The notes below the pieces were generated by a model. That model did not search any database. It was not told the origin of the DNA and worked only from the letters and a program-made list of their open reading frames with translations. The translations under genes and the position numbers were made by a program. 64,000 bases of DNA from Lactiplantibacillus plantarum (GTDB taxonomy: Bacteria; Bacillota; Bacilli; Lactobacillales; Lactobacillaceae): positions 434,001-498,000 of the forward strand of contig NZ_CP039121.1 of NCBI RefSeq assembly GCF_014131735.1, written 5' to 3'. Positions 28,850 to 39,736 of the stretch are shown piece after piece; position 1 is the first letter of the stretch; every line of letters starts with the position of its first letter.

Positions 28850-29542
28850 ATGGCAAAATTAGTATTGATTCGTCACGGTCAAAGTGAATGGAACTTATCT
28901 AACCAATTTACTGGTTGGGTTGACGTTGATTTAAGCGAAAAGGGTGTTGAAGAAGCTAAGGCTGCTGGTCAAAAAGTTAAAGAAGCAGGCTTAGAATTCG
29001 ATTACGCCTTTACTTCAGTTTTGACTCGTGCCATCAAGACTTTGCACTATGTGCTTGAAGAATCCGACCAACTCTGGATTCCAGAAACCAAGACTTGGCG
29101 TTTAAACGAACGTCATTATGGTGCATTACAAGGATTGAACAAGAAGGAAACCGCTGAAAAATACGGTGACGACCAAGTTCATATCTGGCGTCGTTCTTAT
29201 GATGTTTTACCTCCATTATTGAGTGCCGATGATGAAGGTTCAGCCGTTAACGATCGTCGTTACGCTGACTTAGACCCTAACATCGTCCCTGGTGGCGAAA
29301 ACTTGAAGGTTACCTTGGAACGCGTTATGCCTTTCTGGGAAGACCAAATCGCACCTAAGTTATTAGACGGCAAGAATGTAATCATTGCTGCCCACGGTAA
29401 CTCATTACGTGCCTTAAGCAAGTACATCGAACAAATCAGTGATGATGATATCATGGACCTTGAAATGGCTACTGGCGAACCAGTTGTCTATGACTTTGAT
29501 GAAAAGTTAAAGGTTCTTGGTAAGGAAAAGTTAGGCAAATAA
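28850..29542 (+). CDS. gpmA: 2,3-bisphosphoglycerate-dependent phosphoglycerate mutase
   Basis: Glycolytic interconversion of 3- and 2-phosphoglycerate. RHGQSEWN at residues 8-15 holds the phospho-His9. Other landmarks are [24 protein letters not shown] and the second catalytic AAHGNSLRA. 230 residues, standard length. Codon use is strongly biased to a few preferred codons, as expected for a highly expressed glycolytic gene. AAAGAGG ribosome binding site. Confidence 0.97.
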   Translation: MAKLVLIRHGQSEWNLSNQFTGWVDVDLSEKGVEEAKAAGQKVKEAGLEFDYAFTSVLTRAIKTLHYVLEESDQLWIPETKTWRLNERHYGALQGLNKKETAEKYGDDQVHIWRRSYDVLPPLLSADDEGSAVNDRRYADLDPNIVPGGENLKVTLERVMPFWEDQIAPKLLDGKNVIIAAHGNSLRALSKYIEQISDDDIMDLEMATGEPVVYDFDEKLKVLGKEKLGK

Positions 29543-29569
29543 TTTAATAGTTATTTACTAGTTTTTTGG

Positions 29570-29601
29570 AGCACTCCGCTGTCTCAGGGGAGTGCTTTTT
29601 T
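29570..29601 (+). terminator. Intrinsic terminator after gpmA
   Basis: GCACTCC and GGGAGTGC stem, then six T residues. Confidence 0.92.
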
Positions 29602-29698
29602 GGGCGCTGAGGGCCGATAAGAGTAATTTCTGGAAATAAGACCAGCTCCCAAAACGGCAGAATGAGAATAAAGCAGAGAATTGGAGTTAAAGCTAAAT

Positions 29699-29947
29699 AT
29701 GAGTGAAAAAGTAGCAGCAGATGAAGTGACACAACGTGAAATGATCCGGATTATTGGTTTGTTCCGCAAGCAAGGTTTCAAGGGGAACTACCTGAGTTTT
29801 CAACATGTGGCTGATGAAGGTGCCGCGTACTTCGTGGTCATGGGTGACGAAAACAATGGTAACCAGGGCTTGTTCAAAGCTAACTTATTGACTGGTGACG
29901 TGGCGTTCCAGTACATGTTGGATGAGGACCATGTGGTAAGTAAATAG
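29699..29947 (+). CDS. Small acidic protein of unknown function, intact member of a locally fragmented family
   Basis: 82 residues, soluble and acidic. Central sequence LFRKQGFKGNYLSFQHVADEG, then VVMGDENNGNQGLFKANLLTGDVAF. No domain recognised. ATG 29699 lies 12 nt after GGAG; a TTG at 29681 is possible but lacks a good ribosome binding site. Fragments of paralogues occur at 37.0 kb and 42.1 kb in this window. Followed by its own terminator. Confidence 0.72.
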   Translation: MSEKVAADEVTQREMIRIIGLFRKQGFKGNYLSFQHVADEGAAYFVVMGDENNGNQGLFKANLLTGDVAFQYMLDEDHVVSK

Positions 29948-29993
29948 ATACCGGATAATTAGTATAAAAGCGTAATCGTTAATTTTCATGATG

Positions 29994-30026
29994 AAAGAGG
30001 CTATATCTGTCGTAGCCTCTTTTTTG
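29994..30026 (+). terminator. Intrinsic terminator
   Basis: AAGAGGCTA and TAGCCTCTT stem followed by T residues. Confidence 0.9.
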
Positions 30027-30155
30027 TGTATCGAGTTTTATGAATGTTAATTTAAAAACTGGTATACTTACGTATAATAATTAGGTTGAAATGGATGTGC
30101 ACTACGTTATCGTATAGCTATGTTTTATGAAGCTGTATTTAACCATAAAATAAGT

Positions 30156-30311
30156 AAAAAAGATAAGTTCAGACAAGCTTGAAATATGAGCTTGGTGCGG
30201 GTTGCACAGTGTAATTAACAGAATTACTGAGCTGGACAAAACAAGCGAAAAAGATAAGCTGAGATAAGGTTAGATAAGCTTGAAATATGAAGCTTGGTGC
30301 GGGGTTCACTT
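30156..30311. repeat. Two direct repeat units, each with small hairpins
   Basis: Each unit has AAAAAGATAAG then AAGCTTGAAATATG, AGCTTGGTGCGGG and a TGCAC/TTCAC end. The AAGCTT anchors start at 30175 and 30276, about 101 bp apart. Within each, AAGCT/AGCTT and GTGC/GCAC arms can form hairpins. Nothing else is seen in 30027-30375, apart from a TATAAT near 30073. Confidence 0.6.
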
Positions 30312-30375
30312 TAGTGCCAGCCAGAGATTTTCATCTTTGGATTTTTTTAACTCAACTATCTGATTGTACCTAATG

Positions 30376-30570
30376 TCAGCTATTCTTTTTCTGTAAGAAT
30401 AGTTCTGATAACATGCCGTAAAGGCAGGTACCAAGAATAAAGATGGCCCAAAATATATCGGTAGTGGATTCAAATCCATGACTGTAATGCATCAGGACAG
30501 GAATAAAGAGAAGTAAAGAAATCCAGAATCTAAAGCTACGATAAAAATTTTTTTGAAATTTAAATTTCAT
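30376..30570 (-). CDS. Small two-helix membrane protein, unknown
   Basis: 64 residues with a basic N-terminus (MKFKFQKNFYRSFRF) and two membrane helices. The ATG ending at 30570 has GGAGGCAATAAAA in front, an excellent ribosome binding site; an earlier in-frame ATG overlaps that site. Small basic two-helix proteins of this kind include bacteriocin immunity proteins, but nothing here proves that. Confidence 0.6.
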   Translation of the reverse strand: MKFKFQKNFYRSFRFWISLLLFIPVLMHYSHGFESTTDIFWAIFILGTCLYGMLSELFLQKKNS

Positions 30571-30847
30571 TTTTATTGCCTCCAAAATGTTTTACCATAC
30601 ACTAATGCTGATGGAGATATTAGTCCAATCATTAATGTTTAAAGAGATGGTTAACGAATCTTCACAGTGACAGTTAGTTGTTAAAGATTTCAAACAGCAA
30701 AATAAATTTTCTTTGAAGTTAAGTCGCCATTTTTTAATGTTCTTCTATGCTTACTATTTATCAGCACTTCTGGATGATTTGTATCATAATTTCTATTATA
30801 TAAAGTACCCCCTTGAGTTGAAGTAAATCCAGACTCAGGGGGGTATT

Positions 30848-31336
30848 ATGTTTTCAGCTAAAATAAAGCAACAAGTTTTAAGTAAATATCTCCAGGGAAA
30901 TTCGTCCCTGTTACTTATGAAAGAATATGGTATCAAAGGAAGTGCGACGATTTATCAGTGGCTCACTCAATTTGAAATTTTTGGCATTCAAGGATTAGAG
31001 AATTGTCGTAGGAAGACATTTTATGACTATTCCTTTAAAATCAAGGTTATCAAATGGTGACAAGAACATCATGCCTCATATCCAGTAACGGTAACCCATT
31101 TCAGATTGAAGCAACCGATGATGGCTTGGGACTGGGAACGAAGACTGATTGAGGGACGTCTTAAGCCATCCAAAGGATGGTCTTTAAAAATGACAGATAA
31201 ATCTAAACAATCTAAGACATTGAAACAACTTCAGGAAGAAAACGAGCTTTTACGAATCCGGTTAGCATACTTGGAAAAACTCGAAGCCTTGGCACAGAAA
31301 AAATCTCAAACCAAGAAAAAGCCAGCTAATCACTGA
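30848..31336 (+). pseudogene. IS150-type OrfA with a nonsense codon
   Basis: Helix-turn-helix protein of an IS3-family element: SAKIKQQVLSKYLQGNSS and YGIKGSATIYQWL, then a leucine-zipper-like tail (LQEENELLRIRLAYLEKLEAL). A TGA at 31058-31060 interrupts the frame between VIKW and QEHHASYPV. The two halves remain in the same frame, so it is a single point change. Confidence 0.85.
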
Positions 31337-31960
31337 GCTAAGGCGTGAATTCAATGTTAAATTAGTTGTGGTTTTAAAAGCAGTATACATGCCGAATAGT
31401 AGTTACTACGATGCACTTCACCGTAAATATCAATCAGGATCATCAACGTTAATCACAAGGCAGTACTTTGTATTATGCGTGAAAATAATCTCCTTTGTCA
31501 GGCATTCAATCGTCGAACGAAGAAATATAACTCTTATAAAGGAACTGTTGGTACAGTTGACCATAACCGTTTAAACCGTCGTTTTAAAACGGATTGTCCA
31601 TTTCAAAAAATCGTTACTGATGTAACGGAATTCCGTTAGGGGAATCAAACAATCAACGAACGTGCATACTTTACAGCTTATATTGACCTTTATAACGGAG
31701 AAATTCTTGAATGGGCCATTGGTCGTAGACCAACGGTAGCCTTCATCACACGCCCCCTTGAACGATTAGTGGCACGACGTTCGGGCTTACCATACCGTAT
31801 GCAATTCATTAGGATCAGGGGTTTCAGTATCAGAACTGTCGGTACGTGAATATTTTGCGACAAGCTCGCGTTTTCCAAAGCATGAGCTGCAAGGGCACAT
31901 GCCTAGATAATGTGGTAGCTGAAAGTATCTTTCACATTCTTAAAGTTGGCACGGTTCACA
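31330..31960 (+). pseudogene. IS150-type OrfB (DDE transposase), heavily decayed
   Basis: Recognisable pieces in shifting frames: FNVKLVVVLKAVYMPNSSYY, NSYKGTVGTVDHNRLNRRF, IVTDVTEFR followed by a stop, AYIDLYNGEILEW, DQGFQYQNCRYVNILRQ and DNVVAESIFHILK. They carry remnants of the first and second Asp and the final Glu of the DDE triad. Multiple frameshifts and stops rule out function. Confidence 0.85.
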
Positions 31961-32220
31961 ATTAGCAGCTTAGAAATTCACTCCAATTTATGGGGTTCAC
32001 TTCAGTTGTGTTTTTTATATAAGGTTACTGAAGAAACGAAGTTAGAGCGGTATTCAGCCGACTAATTGAATCGAGATTTTTAACAAGAATTTAAGCTCAA
32101 TATCTGCGGAAAACTACAATTTCTTAATAAAGGCTCTTGAAATACCAGATAAGAAACTAGCACACTTGATCTTATTTGTGAGTATAATTGACTTATCAGG
32201 TTAACTTGGAGGTTGATGGC

Positions 32221-32805
32221 ATGCAAGTGAGTCAATATCAAGATTTACGTGTTCAGCGAACAATCAATAGTATTTACGATGCTTTTAAACGGTTAATTTG
32301 CGAAAAAGAATATTCAAAAATTACAGTGACCGAATTGGCTAAGATGGCCCAGATCAACAAAAAAACATTTTATCGGTATTATCCGACTTTAGATGATTTA
32401 CTGATTGAATTACAGACGCGATACTCTCAAGCCTATCTAAAAGAGATTGGTAATTTACAATATCCACGAGATCTAGCAAAAAGTGTGGAAGCTTTTTTCA
32501 CCTATTCCGCTACTCAGGGTGAGGCATATGATCGAATTACGACGTGCTCAGTGGGGTCTTACGTTGGCATTCGGCAACAAATGATCAACGAAGTCATGAC
32601 TAAAACTTGGGGCCAGTCCCAGGAGTTTAATCAGCTTGCGGATTGGAAACAAAGAATTTTACTAGATTTTGTGGAGCAGACGGGACTGAAGGTTTATACA
32701 ACTTGGGTTGCAACTGGTAAGAAAGAACCCCTTGAAGCAGTTATTAGCGCTGCTACCGAATTAATGCAAGGCGGTGTAGAACAGTATTTAAAATTAGAGC
32801 AGTGA
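32221..32805 (+). CDS. TetR/AcrR-family transcriptional regulator
   Basis: 194 residues. The N-terminal TetR helix-turn-helix is KITVTELAKMAQINKKTFYRYY, followed by a helical ligand-binding domain. ATG 32221 has TTGGAGG 9 nt upstream; an earlier in-frame ATG at 32188 lacks one. Located before an MFS efflux pump and oxidoreductases in the same direction, so it probably controls them (inference). A terminator separates it from them. Confidence 0.88.
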   Translation: MQVSQYQDLRVQRTINSIYDAFKRLICEKEYSKITVTELAKMAQINKKTFYRYYPTLDDLLIELQTRYSQAYLKEIGNLQYPRDLAKSVEAFFTYSATQGEAYDRITTCSVGSYVGIRQQMINEVMTKTWGQSQEFNQLADWKQRILLDFVEQTGLKVYTTWVATGKKEPLEAVISAATELMQGGVEQYLKLEQ

Positions 32806-32831
32806 GTCAATTTTCAGTTTGAGTATGAGTA

Positions 32832-32875
32832 TAAGGGTCGAGATTGTTAAAAATACAGTCTCGGCCCTTATTTTG
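32832..32875 (+). terminator. Intrinsic terminator after tetR-type gene
   Basis: AAGGGTCGAGA-TTGT and ACAG-TCTCGGCCCTT stem, followed by ATTTTG. Confidence 0.85.
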
Positions 32876-33013
32876 TATATTGAAAGAATTTTGACGATTT
32901 TGGAAGCCTACTAGCGATTAATGTGTACTCTAAGGATGTTTATTACTTGATTCACGTTTTAATGGACGAAAAAATAATCAAATTGATATATTTTATGCGC
33001 CAAATTCAGAAAA

Positions 33014-33079
33014 AGTGTGGCATAAGTCCCGCTTTTAAAAATACTGCCCATTTTTTAGTGACGGAATCCATCGCATAAT
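33014..33079 (+). promoter_or_regulatory. Promoter P1 with conserved upstream element
   Basis: AGTGTGGCATAAGTCCC, then TTTTAAAA, TGCCCATTTTTT and a -10-like CATAAT at 33074-33079. The same arrangement, aligned without gaps, occurs at 34986-35051. The -35 position is a T tract, far from TTGACA, so an activator is likely to be needed. Confidence 0.6.
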
Positions 33080-33114
33080 GAATCCATCAGCAACGAAATA
33101 ACGGAGGCTATTAA

Positions 33115-33492
33115 ATGACAGTTAAAATTAATGAAGAACGGGCAGTTGCTCGTGTTGTTCACCAACAAGTTCAGGGAATGTTAGAAAAAAATCTTGAATT
33201 GCTTGATCAGGTAATCGCACCAAATGCTAAGTTAGTGCACATCACAGGAACTGTTCAAAGCAAGGCTGAATGGCTACAACAGATTAGACTTGGACGCATG
33301 CACTACTTTAGTAGTCATGAGGTTTTGTTTCAAGTGGTTGTAAAAGGGAAGCAGGCGCAAGTAGTCATGCGTAACGAGTTGGATGCACGCATCTATGGAT
33401 TCCGGAATACGTGGCCTTTGCAATCCAAGGTCGAGTTAGTTAAGGGACCACACGGCTGGCAAATTATTGCCTCACACGCGTCGATGTATTAG
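33115..33492 (+). CDS. NTF2-like (DUF4440/SnoaL-type) small protein
   Basis: 125 residues, alpha+beta cone fold of the NTF2-like type judging from the pattern: N-terminal helices, LIAPNAK-like VIAPNAKLVHITG, then strands ending in WQIIASHASMY. Proteins of this family are isomerases, hydrolases or binding proteins, so no reaction can be assigned. First gene after P1; 8 bp before the MFS gene. ACGGAGG ribosome binding site. Confidence 0.8.
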   Translation: MTVKINEERAVARVVHQQVQGMLEKNLELLDQVIAPNAKLVHITGTVQSKAEWLQQIRLGRMHYFSSHEVLFQVVVKGKQAQVVMRNELDARIYGFRNTWPLQSKVELVKGPHGWQIIASHASMY

Positions 33493-33500
33493 AAGGAGAA

Positions 33501-34958
33501 ATGATGACAAAAAGAAGAATGGCAATCGCAACGATTGCGTTGTTAATTGCGAATTTTATGGGTGGCTTAGATGCTACCATTGTTAATACTGCATTACCGG
33601 CAATTACCAGTGATTTAAATGGGATTCGCCTGATTGGCTGGATCAGCTCAATCTTTTTATTAGGGACAGCAGTTACGACGGTTTTATGGGGCCGAGTGGG
33701 TGAATTGATTGGTAATAAGCTCACCTTCCAAATTTCGGTTGTGCTATTTATCATTAGTTCGGTAGTTGGTGGTTTGTCTACTAATATGGTCATGTTAATT
33801 ATTGCCCGAGCCTTTATGGGAATTGGCGCTGGTGGAATGGTTTCCATCCCATTTATCATTTATGCGGACTTATATGAAAATCCTGCTGAACGAGCACGAG
33901 CCTTGGGATGGGTCACGGCGTTTTATACGTTATCCACCGTTGTCGGTCCCTTGATTGGTGGCTGGCTCGTAGACACATTGTCTTGGCATTGGGTATTCTT
34001 TATTAACTTACCCATTGGAATTATCTCACTCCTGTTATTGCAATTCTCTTACCGTGAGAGTGAGCATGAAGCTACTCAAAAACGATTTGATTATTTAGGA
34101 TCAGGACTGTTGATTGTAACCCTGATTGTTTTACTGTTTGCTAGTGACGCAATCGCTCCAAATTTAACTCAAGCGTTGGTTTTACTGGTAATTGGTTTGA
34201 TCTTAATGGTTATTTTTTACCAAGTTGAAAAACGGCAAAAAAATGCATTGGTACCCACTGAATTACTGAAAAATTGGCGTATCCAATCGCAAAATGTCAT
34301 CATGTTTCTGATTAACGGTTTCTTCATCGGTTATAGTGTCTACGCACCAATGTGGTCACAGGGACTGTTAGGTACTAGTGCCACGTTAGGTGGTTTGACC
34401 CAGATTGCTGGTTCGATCCTATTATTGGTGGGGACAAGGTATACTGCTCATTTGATGGTAAAAATGCCGTATAAACGAATCGTTATGTTTGGAATCCTTA
34501 GTGTTTTACTATCAGCATTATCGATGGTGATGGCGACCCAATTTGCGCCTTATTGGTGGTTATTAGTTAGTGGTGGCTTTAATGGTTTGGGAATGGGCTT
34601 ATCGTTTACACCAATGCAAGTTTCACTACAGGATGGCGTTCGACGAGATCTAATTAGTGTTTCAACAACTTTCGGGTTGTTATTCAGAACACTTGGTCAA
34701 ACGTTTATGTCTTCAATTTTTGGTGCGATTTTGAGCATTAGTACTGCTAGCCAGATTGGTGGGAAAATTACGACGCAGATGATCAATAAGTTAACGGATG
34801 CAAGTTCGGCACGCTCGTTACCACAGAACTTGTTACCACAGCTCCGCACCATTTTATTTAATGGTATGCATTTAATTATGGTGATTGGTTTGATTTTGGT
34901 GGTCATTGCGTTTGTAATTAATCTGACTCGCAAAGAACCTGCCAAGCAACCACGGTAA
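33501..34958 (+). CDS. MFS drug exporter of the DHA2 (EmrB/QacA) family
   Basis: 485 residues with about 14 predicted membrane helices. Motif C-like and N-terminal signature FMGGLDATIVNTALPAI are present, followed by LWGRVGELIGNK (motif A) and YTLSTVVGPLIGGWLVD. Expected to expel hydrophobic or cationic compounds using the proton gradient. ATG 33501 follows AGAAGGAG. Operon with the NTF2-like gene; TetR-type regulator nearby. Confidence 0.92.
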   Translation: MMTKRRMAIATIALLIANFMGGLDATIVNTALPAITSDLNGIRLIGWISSIFLLGTAVTTVLWGRVGELIGNKLTFQISVVLFIISSVVGGLSTNMVMLIIARAFMGIGAGGMVSIPFIIYADLYENPAERARALGWVTAFYTLSTVVGPLIGGWLVDTLSWHWVFFINLPIGIISLLLLQFSYRESEHEATQKRFDYLGSGLLIVTLIVLLFASDAIAPNLTQALVLLVIGLILMVIFYQVEKRQKNALVPTELLKNWRIQSQNVIMFLINGFFIGYSVYAPMWSQGLLGTSATLGGLTQIAGSILLLVGTRYTAHLMVKMPYKRIVMFGILSVLLSALSMVMATQFAPYWWLLVSGGFNGLGMGLSFTPMQVSLQDGVRRDLISVSTTFGLLFRTLGQTFMSSIFGAILSISTASQIGGKITTQMINKLTDASSARSLPQNLLPQLRTILFNGMHLIMVIGLILVVIAFVINLTRKEPAKQPR

Positions 34959-34985
34959 AATATTTTAAGCGTCGGTTATGAGTTA

Positions 34986-35051
34986 AGCGTGGCATATGTC
35001 TCAATTTTTAAAACATTGACCATTTTTATATAAGCCAATTTACGCGATAAT
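34986..35051 (+). promoter_or_regulatory. Promoter P2, near copy of P1
   Basis: AGCGTGGCATATGTCTC, TTTTTAAAA, TTGACCATTTTTA and GATAAT at 35046-35051. Same 60-bp distance from the start of the element to the -10 as in P1. The downstream 32-37 bp to the start codons differ in sequence. Confidence 0.6.
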
Positions 35052-35082
35052 CAAGGTGTAATCAAGAAAGGAAGTCCCAAAT

Positions 35083-35526
35083 ATGATGGATATTCAAGAA
35101 GTTTCAGATCGGTTAGCTTTAAAGCAGGTTGTTGATTTATTTTCAAATTACTCAGACACTAAAGAAAATGAGAAGCAGGTTCAACTCTTTTTACCAAACG
35201 GTAAAGTAAATATTATTAATGATGGTAAAGTTACGTTTACGCTGAATGGGCGTCAGGAAATTCTGAACGCTTTCAGTTCTTCAATGGACGATTACTCAGC
35301 TGTCTTTCATATGAGTGGACAACAAACCGTTAGTTTCACGGACGCAACCCATGCGGATGGCATTGCTTATAATTACGTTACGCTGGTTAAAACCAATGAG
35401 CAAGGTCAAACGGTGACGACTAATGAAGGGGTCCGTTATCAAGATAAGTACGGAAAAGTCGATGGTCAGTGGTATATTGCAGAACGGAATTCTAACTTCA
35501 TTTGGCATACGGAGGACGTGAAATAA
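35083..35526 (+). CDS. SnoaL-like/NTF2-fold protein
   Basis: 147 residues of the SnoaL_4-like type: VSDRLALKQVVDLFSNYSD at the start, LFLPNGKVNI and the closing VDGQWYIAERNSNFIWH. Such proteins often pair with oxidoreductases; here it is directly followed by an NAD(P)-binding protein and an AKR. AAAGGAAG ribosome binding site. Its stop abuts the next start. Confidence 0.82.
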   Translation: MMDIQEVSDRLALKQVVDLFSNYSDTKENEKQVQLFLPNGKVNIINDGKVTFTLNGRQEILNAFSSSMDDYSAVFHMSGQQTVSFTDATHADGIAYNYVTLVKTNEQGQTVTTNEGVRYQDKYGKVDGQWYIAERNSNFIWHTEDVK

Positions 35527-37002
<1,476 letters not shown>

Positions 37003-37003
37003 T

Positions 37004-37111
37004 TGGCGGTGATACGTAAGAAATCAAAAACTGCTTAAGACCAACTTGTTGACTGGTGAAGTAGCGTTTAAATCTGTATTGGCTGAGGAGCACGTGATAA
37101 GTTCAAATTAA
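37004..37111 (+). pseudogene. C-terminal fragment of a paralogue of the small gene at 29699
   Basis: The frame 37022-37111 reads NQKLLKTNLLTGEVAFKSVL, then AEEHVISSN and a stop. The intact protein reads NQGLFKANLLTGDVAFQYML, then DEDHVVSK and a stop. GGD just before, in another frame, matches MGDENNG. No start or N-terminal part is present here. Confidence 0.8.
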
Positions 37112-37123
37112 TGATTGATAGTG

Positions 37124-37157
37124 AGCACGATTACTGATTCTAGTCATTGTGCTTTTT
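37124..37157 (+). terminator. Terminator-like hairpin after the fragment
   Basis: AGCAC-AT-ACT pairs with AGT-AT-GTGCT around GATTCT, followed by TTTT. Confidence 0.65.
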
Positions 37158-37221
37158 ACTGTAAAACGTGTAACTATCAACTTTTCAGCTAATCGTTACG
37201 CGTTTGGCAGGCTTCGTATTA

Positions 37222-37881
37222 TTACTGGATATGAACAGGTGTGTTTACTGGGATATGCTCGTACATCCACTTAGCATCCGAAATGGACAAGCGGACGCAA
37301 CCATGTGAATCGGACCTTTTGCCGAGTAAGGCTGCCTTGCTGGCAATATAGTGATCGGATGCGTCTACTGGAACCGAGTGAAAGAGGTAGACGCCGTGAT
37401 CCTTAAATGAGACCCAGTAATTGGCACCTTCGTTCAAGCTAGCATTGTAAAAATGCAGGCCGCGTTCAGGTTGGATAACGAAATCGCCTTTGGGAGTTGC
37501 ATTTGCACCGGGTTTACCGGTAGTGGCAAGCATTGTGTACAGGAGCTTATTGCCAGCTTTCAGGTAGACCCGCTGTTTTGCAACGGAGACATCAATCCTC
37601 AAGTTGGGATAATTTTGCACATTCGGATAAGGATGGTTGGATTCAGAAGGGCCGTGCCAATCAACCGGGGTTGCCGTTGCAGCGGCTGTTTTATGGCTGA
37701 CACTACTTTTACGCGTTTTAGATTTAGTATGGCTTGAATTAGAGTGGCTTGTACTGGCAGCTTGAGCCCTAGTTGCTTCGAAAGCAAAACTATTTCTAAC
37801 CATACTTCTAATCCCAAATAGTAGCACTATTCCGGAAAAAGATAAGGTTAGATATAGAATAAACTTTGTTGTTAGTTTCAT
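37222..37881 (-). CDS. L,D-transpeptidase (YkuD domain), membrane-anchored
   Basis: Cross-links peptidoglycan 3-3 or attaches proteins/modifies wall outside the cell. 219 residues: N-terminal membrane helix (FILYLTLSFSGIVLLFGI), a Ser/Thr/Lys-rich linker, then a YkuD domain from about residue 90. The catalytic motif SDSHGCVRLS lies near the C-terminus with His and Cys present. AAGGAG precedes the ATG. It follows the broken autolysin gene by 19 bp on the same strand. Confidence 0.9.
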   Translation of the reverse strand: MKLTTKFILYLTLSFSGIVLLFGIRSMVRNSFAFEATRAQAASTSHSNSSHTKSKTRKSSVSHKTAAATATPVDWHGPSESNHPYPNVQNYPNLRIDVSVAKQRVYLKAGNKLLYTMLATTGKPGANATPKGDFVIQPERGLHFYNASLNEGANYWVSFKDHGVYLFHSVPVDASDHYIASKAALLGKRSDSHGCVRLSISDAKWMYEHIPVNTPVHIQ

Positions 37882-37900
37882 GTAATCATACTCCTTAATT

Positions 37901-39736
37901 TTACATTACTGCATAGCGGAGGGTGCCAGAGCCAGAAATGTATTGTAACCAAGTGTAACCGTCAGCAGTAATCTGGGCGTTATAAATAACAGAGTCACCG
38001 GGGTAGTAGACCCCAACTATTGACGCTGACGTTGATGGTGCAGTTCGGATGTTGGTTTGTTGAGTAAAGGTAAAAGTACCCGAAATATTGTTGGTATTGT
38101 ATTGTGCTGAGGTGCCACTCATTGCAACGTAACGCGTATTGCCAGAGCCGGAAAGATACTGTAACCAGATATATCCCTCAGCGTTAACTTGACCTGTGTA
38201 AGTAACTGAATCACCAGGATAGTAAGTACCGACAACGGGTGCCGATAGTGAAGGTGCAGTCCGAATGTTTGTGTTCTCAGTAAATGTATAAGTGCCAGAT
38301 ACATTTCTCATAGGATTGGTTGGCGTATATGTCGATGTTGACGGAATACTTATCGTACTTGGCAAAGCAACGTAATGGATTGCACCGGTACTAGCAATAT
38401 ATTATAACCAAGTATATCCTTCAGCTTTAATCTGACCTGTGTAATTAACCACGTCCCCAGGATAATAAACACCAATGATAGGTGCAGATAAGGATGGTTC
38501 TGTCTGGATATTCGAATTCTGAATAAAGGTATAAGTGCCGGACCTGTGGTTACCGGTGGTTGTAGTTGTCGAACCAGTATTGCCCGTAAAGGCTTCTTGA
38601 TCCCATTCCTGCAGATCGTAATCTTGAATGGCATTAATTAATGAAGTGGCATAGTTAGGTGCCGTTGCGTAGCCATCGTTTTGCAAATCCCATGCAACGG
38701 TCGAATAATTTTTTACTCCAAGCAAATTACGGTAACGAGAATTTTGATTAAGGAATGCGCCATGATCAACAATACTAGTTGCCCAGTCTGGGTATTTTCG
38801 AAAGGTAGCCTCAATCGTTACGTCTTCGCCATTTAAATATTCTGTTGTTGGCATTTCAATAGAATGACCATGATATGAGCCTTTGATTCCAAATAAATTA
38901 TGACCTTGAACTGATAATGTGGATTTTCCTCAACCACTTTCGAGTAATGCTTGTGCTCCAGAAATGGATGGTAGAATATGATATTGTGACCACCCAATCA
39001 TTGCACCAGGTTTAATTGCAATGAAAAAGTTTTTTACATAATTTGGAACGCCTTGTTCAACGTCATCGCGAAGTAAAGCAACATTAGGAAGTGTGAAGCG
39101 TAAAAATTGACCTGGTTTAAACGAAAATGAACTATGTACTGTAAATGGTCGAACATGGATAGAATTAGTTGTAACGGGTGTCGGGGATGTGATAGGGGCT
39201 GAATCATCAATAAATTGCGTGCTATGACTAGGAATAGCTGGTGCTGCTACCGTTGTCGGAGTATTTGCAATAGTTGACTTGATGTTGTCGGTGAAACTGA
39301 CATTGGATTTTGCTGGTATATATGGTGCCGTACTGGCTACGGAGGTAGCCGCGCTATTACTTGTAGTTGCTGTCTCATTTGAATTTAGCTTACCAGTAGT
39401 GGATTTAGATATTTGTTTGCTTGCTGTAGTTGTGGAAATATTACTAGTGGCTGAACTGGCCTGCTGGCTAGTAGTAGTTGCTGTTGAAAATTGATGGGTT
39501 GCTGAAGACACGTTAGTAGCACTGTTAGCCGTAATTGTACTAATTGATGATACTTCTGAGGTAGCACCTGAAGTTGCGGCTTTAACTTTAGTGGTACTAG
39601 GACTTGATGTTTGATCAGCTTTCCCTTGTACAGGCTTTGCTAATATAATTCCTAAAACACTGCTCATTACGACAATAGAACTGAGTTCGACAATCTTATG
39701 ACTAGTGTTCTTGTTATACGTACTCCATTTTTTCAT
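37901..39736 (-). pseudogene. Acm-like N-acetylglucosaminidase autolysin with two nonsense codons
   Basis: One 612-codon frame with two in-frame stops: TGA at 38930-38932 and TAA at 38402-38404. Order: signal sequence, Ala/Ser/Thr-rich domain (about residues 40-190), glucosaminidase domain spanning SGAQALLES(stop)GKSTLSVQGHNLFGIKG to YATSLINAIQDYDL, then three SH3 repeats each with PSLSAPIIGVYYPGD or similar. The first stop replaces the Trp of the family motif ESGWG, the second a Gln in WLQY. GGAGGAATATTTT precedes the ATG at 39734-39736. Confidence 0.9.

Larger units (their letters stand above)
30800..32010 (+). mobile_element. Degenerate IS3-family (IS150-group) insertion sequence
   Basis: Decayed orfA and orfB in the usual order. 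Imperfect terminal inverted repeats can be seen: TTGAAGTAAATCC at 30818 on the left and the complement of GGGGTTCACTTCAG at 31992-32005 on the right. Exact ends are uncertain by some tens of bases. Several stops and frameshifts make it inactive. Confidence 0.8.

Noticed and set aside
30376..30570. Bacteriocin immunity gene
   Set aside because: Size and two helices fit, but no bacteriocin precursor with a double-glycine leader is found nearby.
30800..32010. Active insertion sequence
   Set aside because: orfA has a stop and orfB several frameshifts and stops, so it is a relic.
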